Of a stretch of DNA of 64,000 bases, positions 1 to 12,265 are shown piece after piece. The DNA comes from Saccopteryx bilineata (taxonomy: Eukaryota > Chordata > Mammalia > Chiroptera > Emballonuridae). Both the position numbers and the translations under genes were made by a program. Under the pieces are notes generated by a model that was not told the DNA's origin, searched no databases, and saw nothing but the letters and a program-made list of their open reading frames with translations. How positions within the stretch are numbered: position 1 is the first letter of the stretch; the number at the start of each line of letters is the position of its first letter. The DNA is taken from the NCBI RefSeq assembly GCF_036850765.1, contig NC_089495.1:64704410-64768409 (forward strand), written 5' to 3'.

Positions 1-239
1 ATCAAACTTGCATGCATGGTGGATTCTCTTCATCTTTGCCCATAAAAACTAATTTCCCTCCTCTTACTATAAATACTGAGCCCATTCTGTCAATGACCAA
101 ACTCTCCATGCATTCTCTCTTCTCTGAATCTCTTCCTAGTTCACCTAATTTCTTCTATAATTATCTCTTTCCCTAGCATAATTAATTATTCCCTAATTAT
201 ACGAATTTCCCTGAATGCACAGTCATTATCCTACGTCGC

Positions 240-1810
240 CTCTTTTAAAGAAGAAAGCTTCCTTGAACCCCTGACAATATCTCTAGTTAACTACTCTATT
301 TCCTTATTTTCATTTCATAACATTTCTGGAAATAACTGCTAAGAAATTCTTATTTGCAAACCATTGTCTCACATTATCTCCTCAATTTATTTCAATAAGG
401 CTACTGTCCCCACCATTCCATGGAGATTTTCTTTTTTTTTTTTTTTAATTTTTTATTTATTTATTTATTTTTACAGAGGCAGAGATAGACAGGGACAGAC
501 AGACAGGAACGGAGAGAGATGAGAAGCATCAATCATCAGTTTCTCGTTGCGCGTTGCGACTTCTTAGTTGTTCATTGATTGCTTTCTCACATGTGCCTTG
601 ACCGCGGGCCTTCAGCAGACCGAGTAACCCCCTGCTGGAGCCAGCGACCTTGGGTCCAAGCTGGTGAGCTCTTTTCTCAAGCCATATGAGCCCGCGCTCA
701 AGCTGGCCACCTCGGGGTCTCGAACCTGGGTCCTTCCGCATCCCAGTCCGACGCTCTATCCACTGCGCCACCACCTGGTCAGGCCCATGGAGATTTTCTT
801 GTAAAATTAACATAGATACCATGTAATCAAATCCTGTTATCACTCCCTGGTTTTACATGACGTGTCAGCAACATTTGATATAACTCATTCTTCCTTCTTT
901 TTGAGATAACAAACTTCTGGGACTCTAGATTCCCCTGGCTTTTCTGCTATTTCATTAACTATCTTTCACTTACTGAAATTGGCTTAAACTGTGCTGGTCA
1001 AATTTTAAAATCTTACAGAATCTCCTAACGCTTTAATACGAACAGCGTTCTCTTTGCTATGGAAATATTCCCTCCTTATTTCCTCATATTATTTTATGGT
1101 TTTTAATATAATTAATAGGTGAATGGTTTCCAAATTTGTATTTTCAGCCATTTAACTGGAAATGCAGGCTTGTATATTCTATTTTCTATTGAACATCTTC
1201 ATACACTATACCCTGGTATTTCACAAATAACCTGGTCAAAACAAAATTACTGTCAACAATTTTCTCTCTGTACTACAAATTATTTATTTCCAGTTTTCCG
1301 CTCAGTACAGTCACAAGCAAACTCTGAGTATATCTTGTAATTATTTATGATTTTTCATCTCTATTCTATTCACATTCAATGCATCAGAAAATCCTGTTGA
1401 ACATATTCCTGAATTGTATTCAGATTTGTCCCCTTTTGTCTGCCACTACTAACACGATTGTTCATACTTCATCATAACTTATTTCAACAATAGCAGTAGT
1501 CCTCTAATGCTCTTGAGATAGGCGATCTTCTTACAGTAGCCCAGATAATCTATTAAAACATAAATAAGAGCACATTAATTCCTCTACTTCAAACATACTG
1601 TTGCTTCTGATTACAGTAAGAATAAAACATAAGTCTGACTAATAAAACTGTATCTGTTCCAACTCCTCTATCTTGCCATTTTTATTGCATATTTTTTTCT
1701 CCTTCAGATACTGAACACATTTCTGGAGGCACCTTTCTTGAAGATCAATTCTAAAGTAGTCTTTTAAATGCTGGTTAATACATTGAACAATTCTGTTACT
1801 CCACATTGAC
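240..1810 (+). repeat. L2 LINE remnant, interrupted by a SINE
   Basis: Old, heavily mutated sequence resembling the reverse-transcriptase part of mammalian L2. The stretch at about 868-965 matches my memory of the L2 segment encoding a 'LSAAFDTVDH'-like motif, and 1440-1760 resembles the downstream L2 segment running towards the 3' end. No open frame survives. It is split by a SINE B at 434-784. Boundaries are soft and the assignment rests on remembered consensus, not on a search. Confidence 0.5.
434..784 (-). mobile_element. SINE B, full-length, with 16-bp TSD
   Basis: On the minus strand it begins with a tRNA-like head (GTGGCGCAGTGGATAGAGCG, then the pol III B-box GGTTCGAGACC), followed by CTTGAGC modules and a poly-A tail, seen as poly-T at about 434-447. 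It is flanked by perfect copies of CCATGGAGATTTTCTT at 418-433 and 785-800, the mark of L1-driven retrotransposition. It sits inside the L2 remnant and so is younger than it. Confidence 0.88.
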
Positions 1811-1867
1811 TTTTTCTTATATTTTTTATGTTTAAATTACTTTGCTGAAGTATAATATACATATATA

Positions 1868-1919
1868 GGGGTTGGCAAAAGTAGGTTTAGAGTTGTGAGT
1901 TCAAAAAAGTTTATTCTTG
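1868..1919 (+). repeat. Mariner-like terminal fragment
   Basis: After a TA dinucleotide the sequence reads GGGGTTGGCAAAAGTAGG, which resembles the terminal inverted repeat of mammalian mariner MITEs. The matching right end is not visible beyond the SINE that interrupts it, so only the left end is supported. Confidence 0.4.
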
Positions 1920-2280
1920 GCCTGGACCGGATTGCTCAGAGGTAGAGCGTCGCCTGTTGTGTGGAAGTCCTGGGTTCAATTCCCGGACAGGGCACCCAGG
2001 AGAAGTGACCATATACTACTCCACCCCTCCCCCTTCCCTTCCTCTCTGTCTCTCTCTTCCCTTCCCGCAGCCAAGGCTCCATTGGAGCAAAGTTGGCCTG
2101 GGCACTGAGGATGACTCCATGGCCTCTGCCTCAGGCACTAAAATAGCTCCAGCTGCAGCAGAGCAATGCCCCAGATCGGTAGAGCATCACCCCTGGTGGG
2201 CATGCCGGGTGGATCCTGGTTGGGCGCATGCAGGAGTCCGCCTGATTGCCTCTGCACTTGTAAATTCAGAAAACTACAAA
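1920..2280 (+). mobile_element. SINE A with 17-bp TSD
   Basis: The tRNA-like head has a pol III A-box (TTGCTCAGAGGTAGAGCG) and B-box (GGTTCAATTCC), followed by the pyrimidine-rich body and the conserved GGAGCAAAG core. It is flanked by perfect 17-bp repeats AAAAAAGTTTATTCTTG at 1903-1919 and 2281-2297. A CTCF-like core (CACCCCTGGTGGG) lies at 2188-2200. It inserted into the mariner-like fragment. Confidence 0.88.
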
Positions 2281-2349
2281 AAAAAAGTTTATTCTTGTAT
2301 TATTTATTATTGTATTATTTGTTTGCGTTATAATTATAAGTCTAGTTTC

Positions 2350-2396
2350 TCTCTATATATATATAATTTATAATATATAATATATATAATATATTA
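2350..2396. repeat. AT-rich low-complexity tract
   Basis: Nearly pure A/T with TA and TATAAT units. No gene signal. Confidence 0.8.
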
Positions 2397-2530
2397 CTTG
2401 TTCATTTTTTGTGTTTTTCCTTCAGAATATAAATTTAACAAATCAGAGATTTTTTTTTCCAAGCCTAGATCAGCACCTACTTGACTTATTAAAAACTTTT
2501 TCTGTATGTAAAAAAAAAAAATGATGGCCT

Positions 2531-2820
2531 GGTTTGATTACCAGTCAGGGCACACAAAAGAAGTGACCATCTACCTCCCTCTCCCACTTCTCTCCCTTTT
2601 TCCCTCCTGCAGCCAGTGGTTCCAGCATCAGCCCGGGGTGCTGAGGATAGCTGTGGTCTGAGACTGAGCATCAGCCTCAGAGACTGAGGATAGCTTAGTA
2701 GCTTGAAGCCTTGGCCTCAGACAGGAGTTGCCAGGTGGATGGATCCCAGTTGGGCTCATGCAGGAGGCTGTCTTACTATCTCTCCCCGACTCACTTTAAA
2801 AGAAAAAGAAAGAAAGAAAA
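2531..2820 (+). repeat. Old, 5'-truncated SINE A
   Basis: It keeps the B-box side of the head (GATTACCAGTCAGGGCACAC), the pyrimidine-rich body and the terminal GGATCCCAGTTGGGCTCATG block, and ends in AAAGAAAG repeats. It is far more diverged than the copies at 14 and 56 kb. No clear TSD. Confidence 0.7.
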
Positions 2821-3488
2821 TGACACTTTACTTGTTTCTTTAAATAAATTTTTATTGGAATACAATTGCACCTAATCATTTATATATCGTCTTGCACCAT
2901 ATTATGATGTTTTTGGTCAATGACCAACTGCTTCTAAAGCAGTGATTTTATAAGATTATTATAAGGGAGTTGAATTGTCTGTAAGAGCTAGAGGGATAGA
3001 ACGATATTTGGTTCAGGAGGATTTTTTTTTCCTCTGATGGAAGCAATATCAAAGGGCCTTAGTAATAGAATCCCTCTCACTTAAAACACCTTTATTTCAA
3101 CTGCACGGATTACCCCTCCGTCAGTCAGCCACTAAGCTCTTTCTGCACAGAGGAGCCTGCCTGCTAACAGTACATGTCTAGCGGGTACTGCAGCCATGCC
3201 AAATTTAGCTTAGTGGGGTTTAGAGTGCATTGCTGTAAATTCTTTGTTTATTTAAGTTCCTATACAAGAACACAGGTCCACAAGAGCTTATTTCACAAAT
3301 ATTAAATGCCATTGACATTTTAGTAAAAGCTTTCTGTGGTAGTGTGGAGCTAGCTTGTCATAATATTTTGGAATATTTTCAGGTTGTAATAATATAAAGC
3401 AAAGTCAACTTATATGTCTTTAATCAGTTCAATGATAGAGAAAGTCTTTTGTGACAGATAAAGTCAATGGAATTAAAACAAATTTCTG
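2821..3488. other. Unassigned intergenic sequence
   Basis: No open frame of note. The 2840-2920 part resembles a worn L1 3' end, but weakly. A GC-richer unique-looking patch lies at 3105-3220 with no recognisable family. Confidence 0.5.
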
Positions 3489-3850
3489 GGCCCTGGTTGG
3501 TTTGCTCAGTGGATAGAGTATTGCTCAGCATATGGACGTCCTGGGTTCGATTCCTAGTCTGGGCATACAGGTAAAGTGACCATCTACTTCTCTCCCCGTC
3601 TCTCTCCCTCTGCTATCCCTCTTCTCCTCCCACATCCAGTGGCTTGATTGGTTCGAGTGGCATTGGGTACTGCGGATGGCTCAGTTGTCCTGAACAGGTC
3701 AGCCTCAGACATTAAAAAAAGCTCGACTGATTTGAGCATTGGCCCCAGATGGAGGTTGACAGGGGGATCTTGGTAGAGGTGCATGTGGAAGTTTGTTTTA
3801 ATATCTTCCCTCTTGTCACTAAAAAAGAAAAAAAGCAAACAAAAAAAAAA
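3489..3850 (+). repeat. SINE A, diverged
   Basis: The head GGGCCCTGGTTGGTTTGCTC and B-box GGTTCGATTCC are clear. The body is mutated and the tail is A-rich with AAAGC interruptions. Short frames here are SINE read-through. Confidence 0.75.
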
Positions 3851-4320
3851 TGAAAAAAGCACACCAAAGTCAAAATATTGAGTCCTCAATTCTACTCTCT
3901 CTATGTTAAACAACCTATTATTTTTTTTATAAAAATCACAAAGTTCTTTAACCTGACCACTGCTATAACATGCAATGTCCAAAAACATATTTCCACCACA
4001 ATCCCGTATGTTCCTTTATCTCTCCATCCTGATTTATCTTTAGTGATCCTCAGGCCACCTTTCATTTCCTCCTGACAATCACTATTAGGGTGACCTATGC
4101 TTTAACCAGCCAGTTTCTCCTAATATTTCCGATTAATTCAGCTGCAATGTACTACTTCTGACACTATCAGAAGAAAGCAAGTGGAGGACTTGTGGGACAG
4201 TGTTTATAACTTTGTTGTTGTGCATGGATAATAATGTCCAAGGCTTTTCATTTTTTCTCCACTCACTCACAAACTCACCCAGAGCAACTTTCAGTCCTAC
4301 AGGTTCCATTCAGGGGAAGT
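3851..4320. other. Unassigned sequence
   Basis: AT-rich, with no coding frame or repeat I can name. Confidence 0.5.
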
Positions 4321-4324
4321 GCTA

Positions 4325-4606
4325 TGTACAGGTATAAGTTTTTAAAACCTTTTATATGTATTTTTACTGTAGCTTTGCTATGTTTAGATACACAAAGAAT
4401 TATTACGTGTCATGATTGCCTACTGCATTTAGTATAGTAACATGCTGTACAGGGCTTACAGCCTAGGAGCAATAGGCTAGACCATATAGCCTAGGTGTGT
4501 AGTTGGTTGTACTAAGTTTGTGTTAAGTGTACTCTGATGTTTGCACAATGACAACATTGCTGATGATGCATTTCTCAGAACATATCTCCAATTTGTTAAG
4601 CAACAG
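4325..4606 (-). repeat. MER2-type (Tigger/pogo) DNA element
   Basis: Read on the minus strand it follows the MER2 order: a terminal segment with GAGAAATGC, then TAGCCTA and CCTAGGCTA blocks, a CTGTACAGCATGTTACT segment, and TTTGTGTATCTAAACATA. It is a non-autonomous element and has no transposase. Confidence 0.65.
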
Positions 4607-4611
4607 ATGGC

Positions 4612-4790
4612 TGTACCATACAATCCAGCAGTTTCTCTTCTAGCTACAGTTCCAAAGGAAATAAAATCAGTATCTCAAAGTGATATTTGTGTCCCCAAGT
4701 TTATTGCAGCATTATTCACAATAGCCAAGATATGGAAGCAACCTAAGTGTTTATCCATGGATAAATGGATAAATATCAGGTTCCTTACCA
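4612..4790 (+). repeat. L1 3' fragment
   Basis: It contains the widespread L1 ORF2 end segment TTATTGCAGCATTATTCACA followed by ATAGCCAAGATATGGAAGCA and a GGATAAATGGATAAA block. It abuts MER2. Confidence 0.8.
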
Positions 4791-4794
4791 GGAA

Positions 4795-5870
4795 AAAAAT
4801 TGTAGTCAGATAGCTTAAGAAATAGAAATGTTTATTCTTTTAACATCGGTGTACTGTTTTGCTATATTGAACATATCCTTACACAGACTACCAATTCTAG
4901 TTTTAGCAAAGCTATCCTTTTTTACTGGGTAGATTCCCTCAATTACACTCTACAACAAACTGCACTCACCTTAATTTGTGGCCTGGTCTCTCTTGGGTTG
5001 TTATTTTCTAGTTTGTCTTTCTGACATTTTAAATCTTCTCAACATAATCAACTAACTATAATTTTGAAGCCCATGTAGAAAGCATAAGAACAGTGCTAAC
5101 CAATGACTATCGCTTGTTATTCCATACAGGCAGAATTATATGAGTAAAAACCCTTCACAAGAAGCATTATATTTCCAGTGACTCTCTTTAAATAAAATAA
5201 CATATAACTTGATTGATAGTATAAAATGTATATTCAATAATTCTTCAAAAGCTTAAAAACTACAGTGCAACCTCCATGTAATCACGTAACTTTGTGAAGA
5301 GTGAAACTGTTTTGTGAAATTAAATATTTTAAGTTAGTCTTTACTATTTAGGAGTTTGGATATTCAGTCTTTAAATATATTAAATAAAACTTCATTTGTA
5401 CATGATTCTCATGACTACTAAAACAATGTGAAATAGTAGGGAAGTATTTAAATTTCCTGACTTAATCTAGGTGTTGTGGCTGGATAAGAAAATGATCTCA
5501 AATATCATAGATCAACCTGAGCATGTTTCTATCATTGGTCTATTGTTTTAGTATTGACCCTATTTAAGTAACTCTTTCATATATCTATCAGAATGGTTGG
5601 AAAACAGTAGCCTCCTAATAATAATAATATAATTAAAAAATAAAGACCTGTGTGGAAATTTTAATAAACAGAAATCCATATCCAGTGGGGAGATGGTAGA
5701 AAATATAAAATGCAATTTAATAATTTATTTCAAATTTGAGAAATAAATTGGGAAATTTACAGTATCTGAGAATACATCTAGGTTAGATAAATTAGTAAAT
5801 TAAATTTGTCTCTTTTACCTTCCTTCAAATTAATGCTCTTATATAAGCTACTAATGAGTACATTATACCT
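4795..5870. other. Unassigned AT-rich sequence
   Basis: More than 1 kb with no open frame, RNA gene or recognisable repeat. Confidence 0.5.
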
Positions 5871-5871
5871 A

Positions 5872-6412
5872 GCGCTCGATTTATGACCACGATTTGTTCA
5901 ACAGACCAGTCTTAACACGATTTGGTCATAAGTTGAGTAGGCTATATGTACAGTACTGTGAAATGATGTTATAAAAATCCTTAAGTCATATTTTATCATA
6001 ATTTTCTTTCATTATTGTTATATATCATAATTTTGTTTGTTCAATTTATGCCATTTGTATCATCTCTACACCATTTTGTTTCTTATTTTTACGTTTGTCA
6101 GGTTTAAGTAAAACATTGCATTATTAGTACAACTGGTTTAATATTAGTAAAACATACAAAATCACAAAATACAGGTGCATACAAAAATACAAAATATAGG
6201 TGTAAAAATTACCATAGGAAACATTTTCCCAATTGCAAAACATATCAAAATATATAAACATGTACGAAACATTTTATTGGCCAGCACTGTCGTACGCCCA
6301 GCTGGGCAACACTTGCGCTGCCAGATGCGGAGCAGTCGTGGCTAGTGATTGTGGTCATGTTGAATGTCGAATGGTCTTAAGTTGCATAGGTCATAACTCA
6401 ATCAATACCTGT
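5872..6412. repeat. Tigger-like non-autonomous DNA element
   Basis: The ends are imperfect inverted repeats: TTTATGACCACGATT on the left against, in reverse complement on the right, GAGTTATGACCTATG, followed on both sides by a TTAAGACCA/AGACCAGT-like block. The interior has further inverted blocks, such as CAGCTGGGCAACACTTGCG near the right end. This structure resembles Tigger MITEs whose termini read like GACTTACGACC. The exact ends are uncertain. Confidence 0.5.
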
Positions 6413-6524
6413 AGTTGGGTTCCTGACCTCTCTGTTATACTATCCACGTCTGTTCTTCTAATGCAATATCTGAGATTCTAGAAATATTGTATGTGTTCCT
6501 CTTCTACTAAAAACTCAGACACAG

Positions 6525-6700
6525 TAATCTTTGAATTTAATCCTAGGTCTAATACATAATGGCTATATGACTTTAAGTCAAGTAATTTTTCTAACCACTC
6601 AATTATGTAATGGTGATAATAGTGGTACATATTTTACAGGATTACTCTAAGGATTAAATACATTCAAGTATTTATATATTAGTGTCCTAGTATAAAAAAT
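6525..6700 (+). repeat. MIR SINE fragment
   Basis: It shows the MIR core order: a GACTTTAAGTCAAGTAA block, then GTAATGGTGATAATAGTGGTA, then GATTAAATAC. Ancient and diverged. Confidence 0.65.
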
Positions 6701-7066
6701 GGTCAAGTAACTATATTTACCTAAATATTATATAGAAGTAACTCCACTATATAAACTCAATATGTCTTTTAGAAATATAACTAATTTCTCTTTATTTGTG
6801 GATTTTTATACAATTTCTCAAAATATAAGATAGTGCTGGTATTAAGTTCAGTCCAGGAGTTATGACAAAGTTCTTATCTGTTCATACATTGTTAAAAGCA
6901 GATGATACCTAAATTCCAAAATGTAATCTAGTGAAGAAGAAGAGTTATCTTTTCAGCTACCTCTGATATTAAATACATATTTAGATAATCAGTAAAGATC
7001 TTCTAATGAGGACCATACCATGGTTATAAATTTAACAGCTAGAACATGATAGAAAAATATATTCTT

Positions 7067-7442
7067 TTTTTTTTTTTTTTGTATTTTTTCTTCCGAAGTT
7101 AGAAGCAAGGAGGCAATCAGACAGACTCGCACATGCGCCCCACCAGGATCAACCCGGCATGCCCACCAGGGAGCAATGCTCTGCCCATCTGGGGCATTGC
7201 TCTGTTGCAGCCGGAGCCACTTCAGTGCCTGAGGTGGAGGCAATGGAGCTGTCCTCAGTGCCAGGGCCAACTTTGCTTTAATGGAGCCTTGGCTGTGGGA
7301 GGGAAAGAGAAAGAGAGAAAGGATAGGGAGAATGGTGGAGAAGCAGATGGGAGCTTCTCCTGTGTGCCATGGCCAAGAATTGAACCCCAAACTTCCACAT
7401 GCAGGGCCAATGCTCTACTGCTGAGCCAACAGGCCAAGGCCT
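7067..7442 (-). mobile_element. SINE A with 14-bp TSD
   Basis: It starts on the plus strand with poly-T and ends with the reversed head. Near-perfect flanking repeats are AAAAATATATTCTT (7053-7066) and AAAAATCTATTCTT (7443-7456). The CTCF-like core is degraded (CCCACCAGGGAGCA at 7157-7170). Confidence 0.86.
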
Positions 7443-7668
7443 AAAAATCTATTCTTTAATGGAAAATATATGCAATAAAAGTATTATGTTGAACAGTGTA
7501 TTATTTTTACTGCATAATGAATCTCCTTGGCCACGTTCAAAACATTTTATTTTTCATACTGCAGGCCACAACTTCGATATCACTCATTCTGAGAATTCTC
7601 ACCTGATTACACCACCTAAACTGGGTAGCATTGTTTTTTTTCTTTCTGAGCCACTTAGAAAAAATACT

Positions 7669-7982
7669 GGCCCTGGCAGGTTGGCTCAGTGAATAAAGCT
7701 TCAACCCTGCGTGCTGAAGTCCGTGGTTCGATTTACAGTCAGAACACACATGAAAAGCAACCATCTGCTTCTCCTCCACTCCTCCTTCCCCTTCTCTCTC
7801 TCTTTAGCTCTTGCAGCCAGTAGCTTGATTGGTCCGAACATTGGCCAGGGAATTGAGGCCCAGTTGATCAGAGCATTGGTCTCAGATGGAGTTACTGGGT
7901 GGATCCCAGTCAAAGCACATGTGGGAGTGTGTCTCCCTATCTCCCATTCTCTCACTTAAAAAAATAAAAATAAAAAATAAAT
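7669..7982 (+). repeat. SINE A, older
   Basis: Head GGCCCTGGCAGGTTGGCTC, B-box GGTTCGATTTA, pyrimidine-rich body, terminal GGATCCCAGTCAAAGCACAT block and an AAATAAAA tail. Confidence 0.75.
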
Positions 7983-8004
7983 TAAATTTTAAAATAGTTA
8001 TTTA

Positions 8005-8345
8005 AAAATTAAACTTAATCTGGTTGCCTTGGTCCATAGCAACACATCAGTTTCAGGTATACATCCCCATAGTGTGTGAGCTAATCATGCATTGTGTACT
8101 CATCACCCGTAGTCAAACACTTTCCATCACCACATCTTTGGCCCCCTTATCTACCCTATCTCCAACCCTCCCCCTTCTAATAATCACTTCATTTTTGTCT
8201 ATGTCTATGAATCTTAGTTTTATATACCATCTATGTGTAAATAATTATAGTTCATAGCTTTTTATTATTTACTTATTTTGCATATCAAAGTATTTTTAGG
8301 TCCATTCATGTTGTTGCAAATGGCAATATTTGCCTCCTTTATTTT
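8005..8345 (-). repeat. L1 3' end, antisense
   Basis: The plus strand shows the familiar antisense L1 3' segment: ACTCATCACCCGTAGTCAAA, then GTCTATGAATCTTAGTTTT, then TCCATTCATGTTGTTGCAAA. Confidence 0.75.
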
Positions 8346-8384
8346 TTAACACCAATACTCAATAATTTTACATATTTGGTTATA

Positions 8385-8520
8385 TGTCTTTTTCCTCCAT
8401 TACTTGATTACAAGCTTTTTGAGGAAAGAACACATTCAGAATGTTCACTTTGCATAATCAGTGAATAGCAAATTTTGGATTATAATAAGCATTTATCATA
8501 CACAGAATGAATGGTAGATA
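8385..8520 (+). repeat. L2 3' end fragment
   Basis: Matches the L2 tail order (TTACAAGCTTTTTGAGGAAAG, a TTCACTTTGCATAAT block, ATAATAAGCATTTAT, then AATGAATGG). Confidence 0.55.
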
Positions 8521-8524
8521 AGTT

Positions 8525-11500
8525 TTAAGCATGTAAATTGATACCTGGGACATGATAAATGCTTCCTCATCGAGACTCTCTTATTTCCCTTTGCTATTTT
8601 GTAATTATATATAATTTTCAGAAAATTTTGAAATTTTTATTTTTATACAATATTTATCATTTTGTTTATTTTGAAAGTAAAGAAACTGAGGTAGATAGAT
8701 AATTAGTAATTAGATAAAACACAAAAGTTATTAATGTTGAAGCTAATATTTCAACCAAGCAATTTAGTTTTAGAAGATGCATTTAATCAATATATTTTTA
8801 TATTGTTAAATGTATTTATTTATGGTGAAATGACCTTTTTGGCCTTGTGTAGAGTGACCCATATTAGGCATTGCAGAAGCGTTCATTTATAGTTGCTTTC
8901 ACATTGTTTGCGTCTATTCTGAATACCAAACAAAGATCACCTAGAATAAACTTGAAATTAATTCAGGTTATCCAGTAAAATTTTATTTTCTCATTTGTTA
9001 AAGGTTAAGAAGAATAGTCCAGAAATAGACAATATATATCTATTGCTATTTCAGATAATTCCACACTTACACAATCATTTTATATTGAACTATGTTGTTT
9101 AAATCATTTTTTGCATAAATAGAAATTTCTTTTGCTAAAGCTTTAAAATAAAAATAGAATTTCTGAATGATAAAAAAGCAGATGCTTTATTTTTTTAGTC
9201 ACTTGCTGTGTTATATTTTTATGAAGTAAAACTATAAGCTACCATCAGTACCTTTAGCTTTGTCATTGTTTAGTCTCTTTTAAAATTCATTTTGATATGC
9301 AAATTTTCCCACAAATTATCTAGTTTATCATATTGTAAACACGATATCATAATACCATGTACATCAATATTTTTTACTTTTTTGTTTCAGAATGTTTTTA
9401 TTGTTTCTTTTTCAAATAAAATTGTCATTACTGTGTGACGCAAATAAACACAGCTTCAGTTTTACTGAATCATCCATGCTTTTGTGGTATCTAATCTGTA
9501 TTAGAATCACTCTGCCTTCTCTCTATGTCTTAAAACACAATTTTTGATTTTGCAAAAAACATCCATTAGACTAAAAGCACATTTTAATATATGAGTATCC
9601 ATCTACATTACTAATAATGTCTAAACATTGATCAACTATCCTTGCGTAGTTTAAAAATACAGAACAATTTATAAGTTCATGCATAGATATTATTCCACAT
9701 ATTTTCTTATATTAAAGAATATAATTCATTTTTTTCAAAAAATGTGTATTGAGCAATTTGTACCAAACTCAAAAAAGTTTATTGATGACTCAGATCCCTT
9801 AAATATGATATAAGAGTTAGAATAAAACATCAAATAAGTTACAGGGAGTGGCACAGGTGAGGTTAAGAAGAGGACAGTTTATAGTGGAGAGTGGATGATG
9901 GAATAATGGGTATAAACTGTGGCCCTGAGACAAAATACAAGGGTGGATCTAGGTCTTCTTATAAACCTCACTCTTATAAGTGTACTCTCAGAAATACAGA
10001 TGCTCAACTCAAATCCTCTTTCAAGGGAGAACTCAAAGTCCCATTTTAAAGAATGCAGTTCACTTTTATCTCTTTCAGTGTCCACCTTGGATTTTAGACC
10101 AAAGGCATGCTTTCCATGGGGTAGAATTCAGTCATCAGTAACAAGGCAGTAGTACAAGAACTTAGGCATGTCTGCTTATTTAAAGTCAGTTGAATTTCCT
10201 CTTCTGAGGGCTTATTGCAGTTGTGCAGAGATGGGCCCACAAGTTAAGCCTCCTCCTTCCCCTCATATTTCCTTTGGTTGTAGACAGTCGCTGATGGAGA
10301 GAAAACACAGACTACCTCCCCTCCTTTTGTCCTGCTCTTATTTGGCAGCTGACAGAAAAGACAATAGTCTTATGCTTGTACCCATCATATGAGCTTCATG
10401 CTTGCAGCACATTGAAATGTCAGGAGATAGCTACATTATCCTAACTCCTAAAACCTAACCACAAAACAAAGAAATTTCCAGAGATCATTATAACTTGCCA
10501 AAAGTATGTTATTTGAACTGATTTTTGCTAATGTTAGGAAAAAGATAAGAGTCTTTTAGAATAGGAAGAGTTTAAGTGAACTAATAAGACCACACAAATC
10601 GTAGAAATCTCAGAAGCTCCTACTCCAAAAAAAAAAAAAAAAAAGAAAGAAAAAAATATTTGAATTTATTTTTATTGAAATAAGATTAAATCAAGTCACA
10701 ACTATTTTTTCAGATTTGAGAAACTGGAAATAACATATCCTAACAACTATTTTTAACTTTTCTTCATAGGCTGTGAAAAAGAGAAGTGGTCCTGACCGTT
10801 ATCTAATTATGATAGAAAATGAATTGTGGTGGTATCAGTGCTATTAATAGAATGTTTTTGTTCAGTATTGGTAGCTTTTTATAAATCATTCTTTCAGTTG
10901 TATCATCACTGATTTTAATGATATTTAGGATAGTATTTTTAAACAATCAATATAAATTTGACCTTACTTAAGATAACAATTTATCTTTACTACTCTGCTA
11001 AGGAATGGTTAGATTTCTAAGTATGATATCAAAATACGAATATCATAATAGAAATCATTGCCCTGATGGCATGGTGAACAGGGATTTTTAAAAAAATGTA
11101 ACTGAGGCACTAATCTTTTTTTCTGATTTAATACATGAAAGGGAATGGGACATTAAACAGGAGAAAAGATTAGTAGTTTCCTTACAAAAGTCTTCTTTGG
11201 AGGAACAGATATTTTTCAGAGGCAAGTTTAGAGAAAAAGAAAAAGGAAAAATGTTAGCGTGTTTGTATCTGAAGTCTGCATATCATGTAGCTGGGTATTA
11301 TGGTGGAGTGCGTTCATCAGATAACTAAATGTGCACAGGAATTGGCATTGGGCCCCAACAGTTCAGTTACATAAGGGCCACACAGACAAGATTATGCCTA
11401 CACTGTTTTTGGTGCTAATTGTTCAGGTCAAGATGATGCTCCCCGGTGTCTCTTCTTGCCGATGTAACTGCATGCAGCATTGGCAGGTCCCTGCAGAGTC

Positions 11501-11985
11501 TTGGTCTCTGCACTTCGAAATGGAATTCTGCAATTTAATGTCACCTCTTAGATGCTTGCTCAGACTTCTTTGAAACAAATTATTTCGTTGCTATTAGGTG
11601 AATGGACTCATAGGAACCCCTTAATAGAAGTGGCCTGAGTAGAATAAGGCAAAACCTAACCTCATGAATAATTTATTTCTTCTTGAAACCCTGTCTTTTT
11701 TACTAGAGAAAGTCTGGTAAAGAGCAATTTCTTACTAACAGATAAAAGACACTAAGATAATCTTTGAAGCTCGTCTCCTAGGAGCTACTCTCTTTACACA
11801 TTAGAGCTGTTGATAGATTTATAGATGGCTTCTCAACTTTTGCTGTCAAACACTATAGTTGATTTCAACTTATCTATACCTAGCCTCAGGTGAGTTTTTA
11901 CAGAAGAAGACTAAAAGACCTAGTTTTGTTGTGCAGAATTTAGGAAAATTAAAGGTACATACACTCAATATATGTCAATTGTCAA
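8525..11985. other. Unassigned intergenic sequence
   Basis: About 3.4 kb, AT-rich. It holds an 18-base A tract near 10,627, a weak L2-like piece near 9,740, and GC-richer unique-looking patches at 10,170-10,330 and 11,330-11,570. The short frames in these patches lack any recognisable domain or homology that I can see. No gene is supported. Confidence 0.5.
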
Positions 11986-11987
11986 GC

Positions 11988-12121
11988 ATGTCATATATAT
12001 CACATATATATGGTATGTGTATATATGTATATATATACATACATACTGTATATATGTATATGTATATTCATATATATGTATATATATATGTGTGTGTATA
12101 TATATATTTATATATATTTAC
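11988..12121. repeat. TATATG/TA microsatellite
   Basis: Compound tract of TA, TATG and TACA units. The frame across it, rich in Tyr, Ile and Val, is a repeat artefact. Confidence 0.9.
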
Positions 12122-12265
12122 TGATTTGGCACTGATATGCTAATGATTATAGCCTCAAGTTAAGGTTTTTATGAGCCAATATCCTGTACAAAATAAGTGT
12201 ATAACAAATTAAAATTTTTACACATTGTATCTCAGGAAAATTTTCACAATAAAAAATGCCATAGA

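Noticed and set aside
529..843. 104-codon minus-strand frame
   Set aside because: It is SINE B read through its tRNA-like head into its TSD and flank.
1957..2373. 138-codon plus-strand frame
   Set aside because: SINE A plus the A-rich tail and following AT tract.
11859..12143. 94-codon frame rich in Tyr, Ile and Val
   Set aside because: Most of it is the TA/TG microsatellite.
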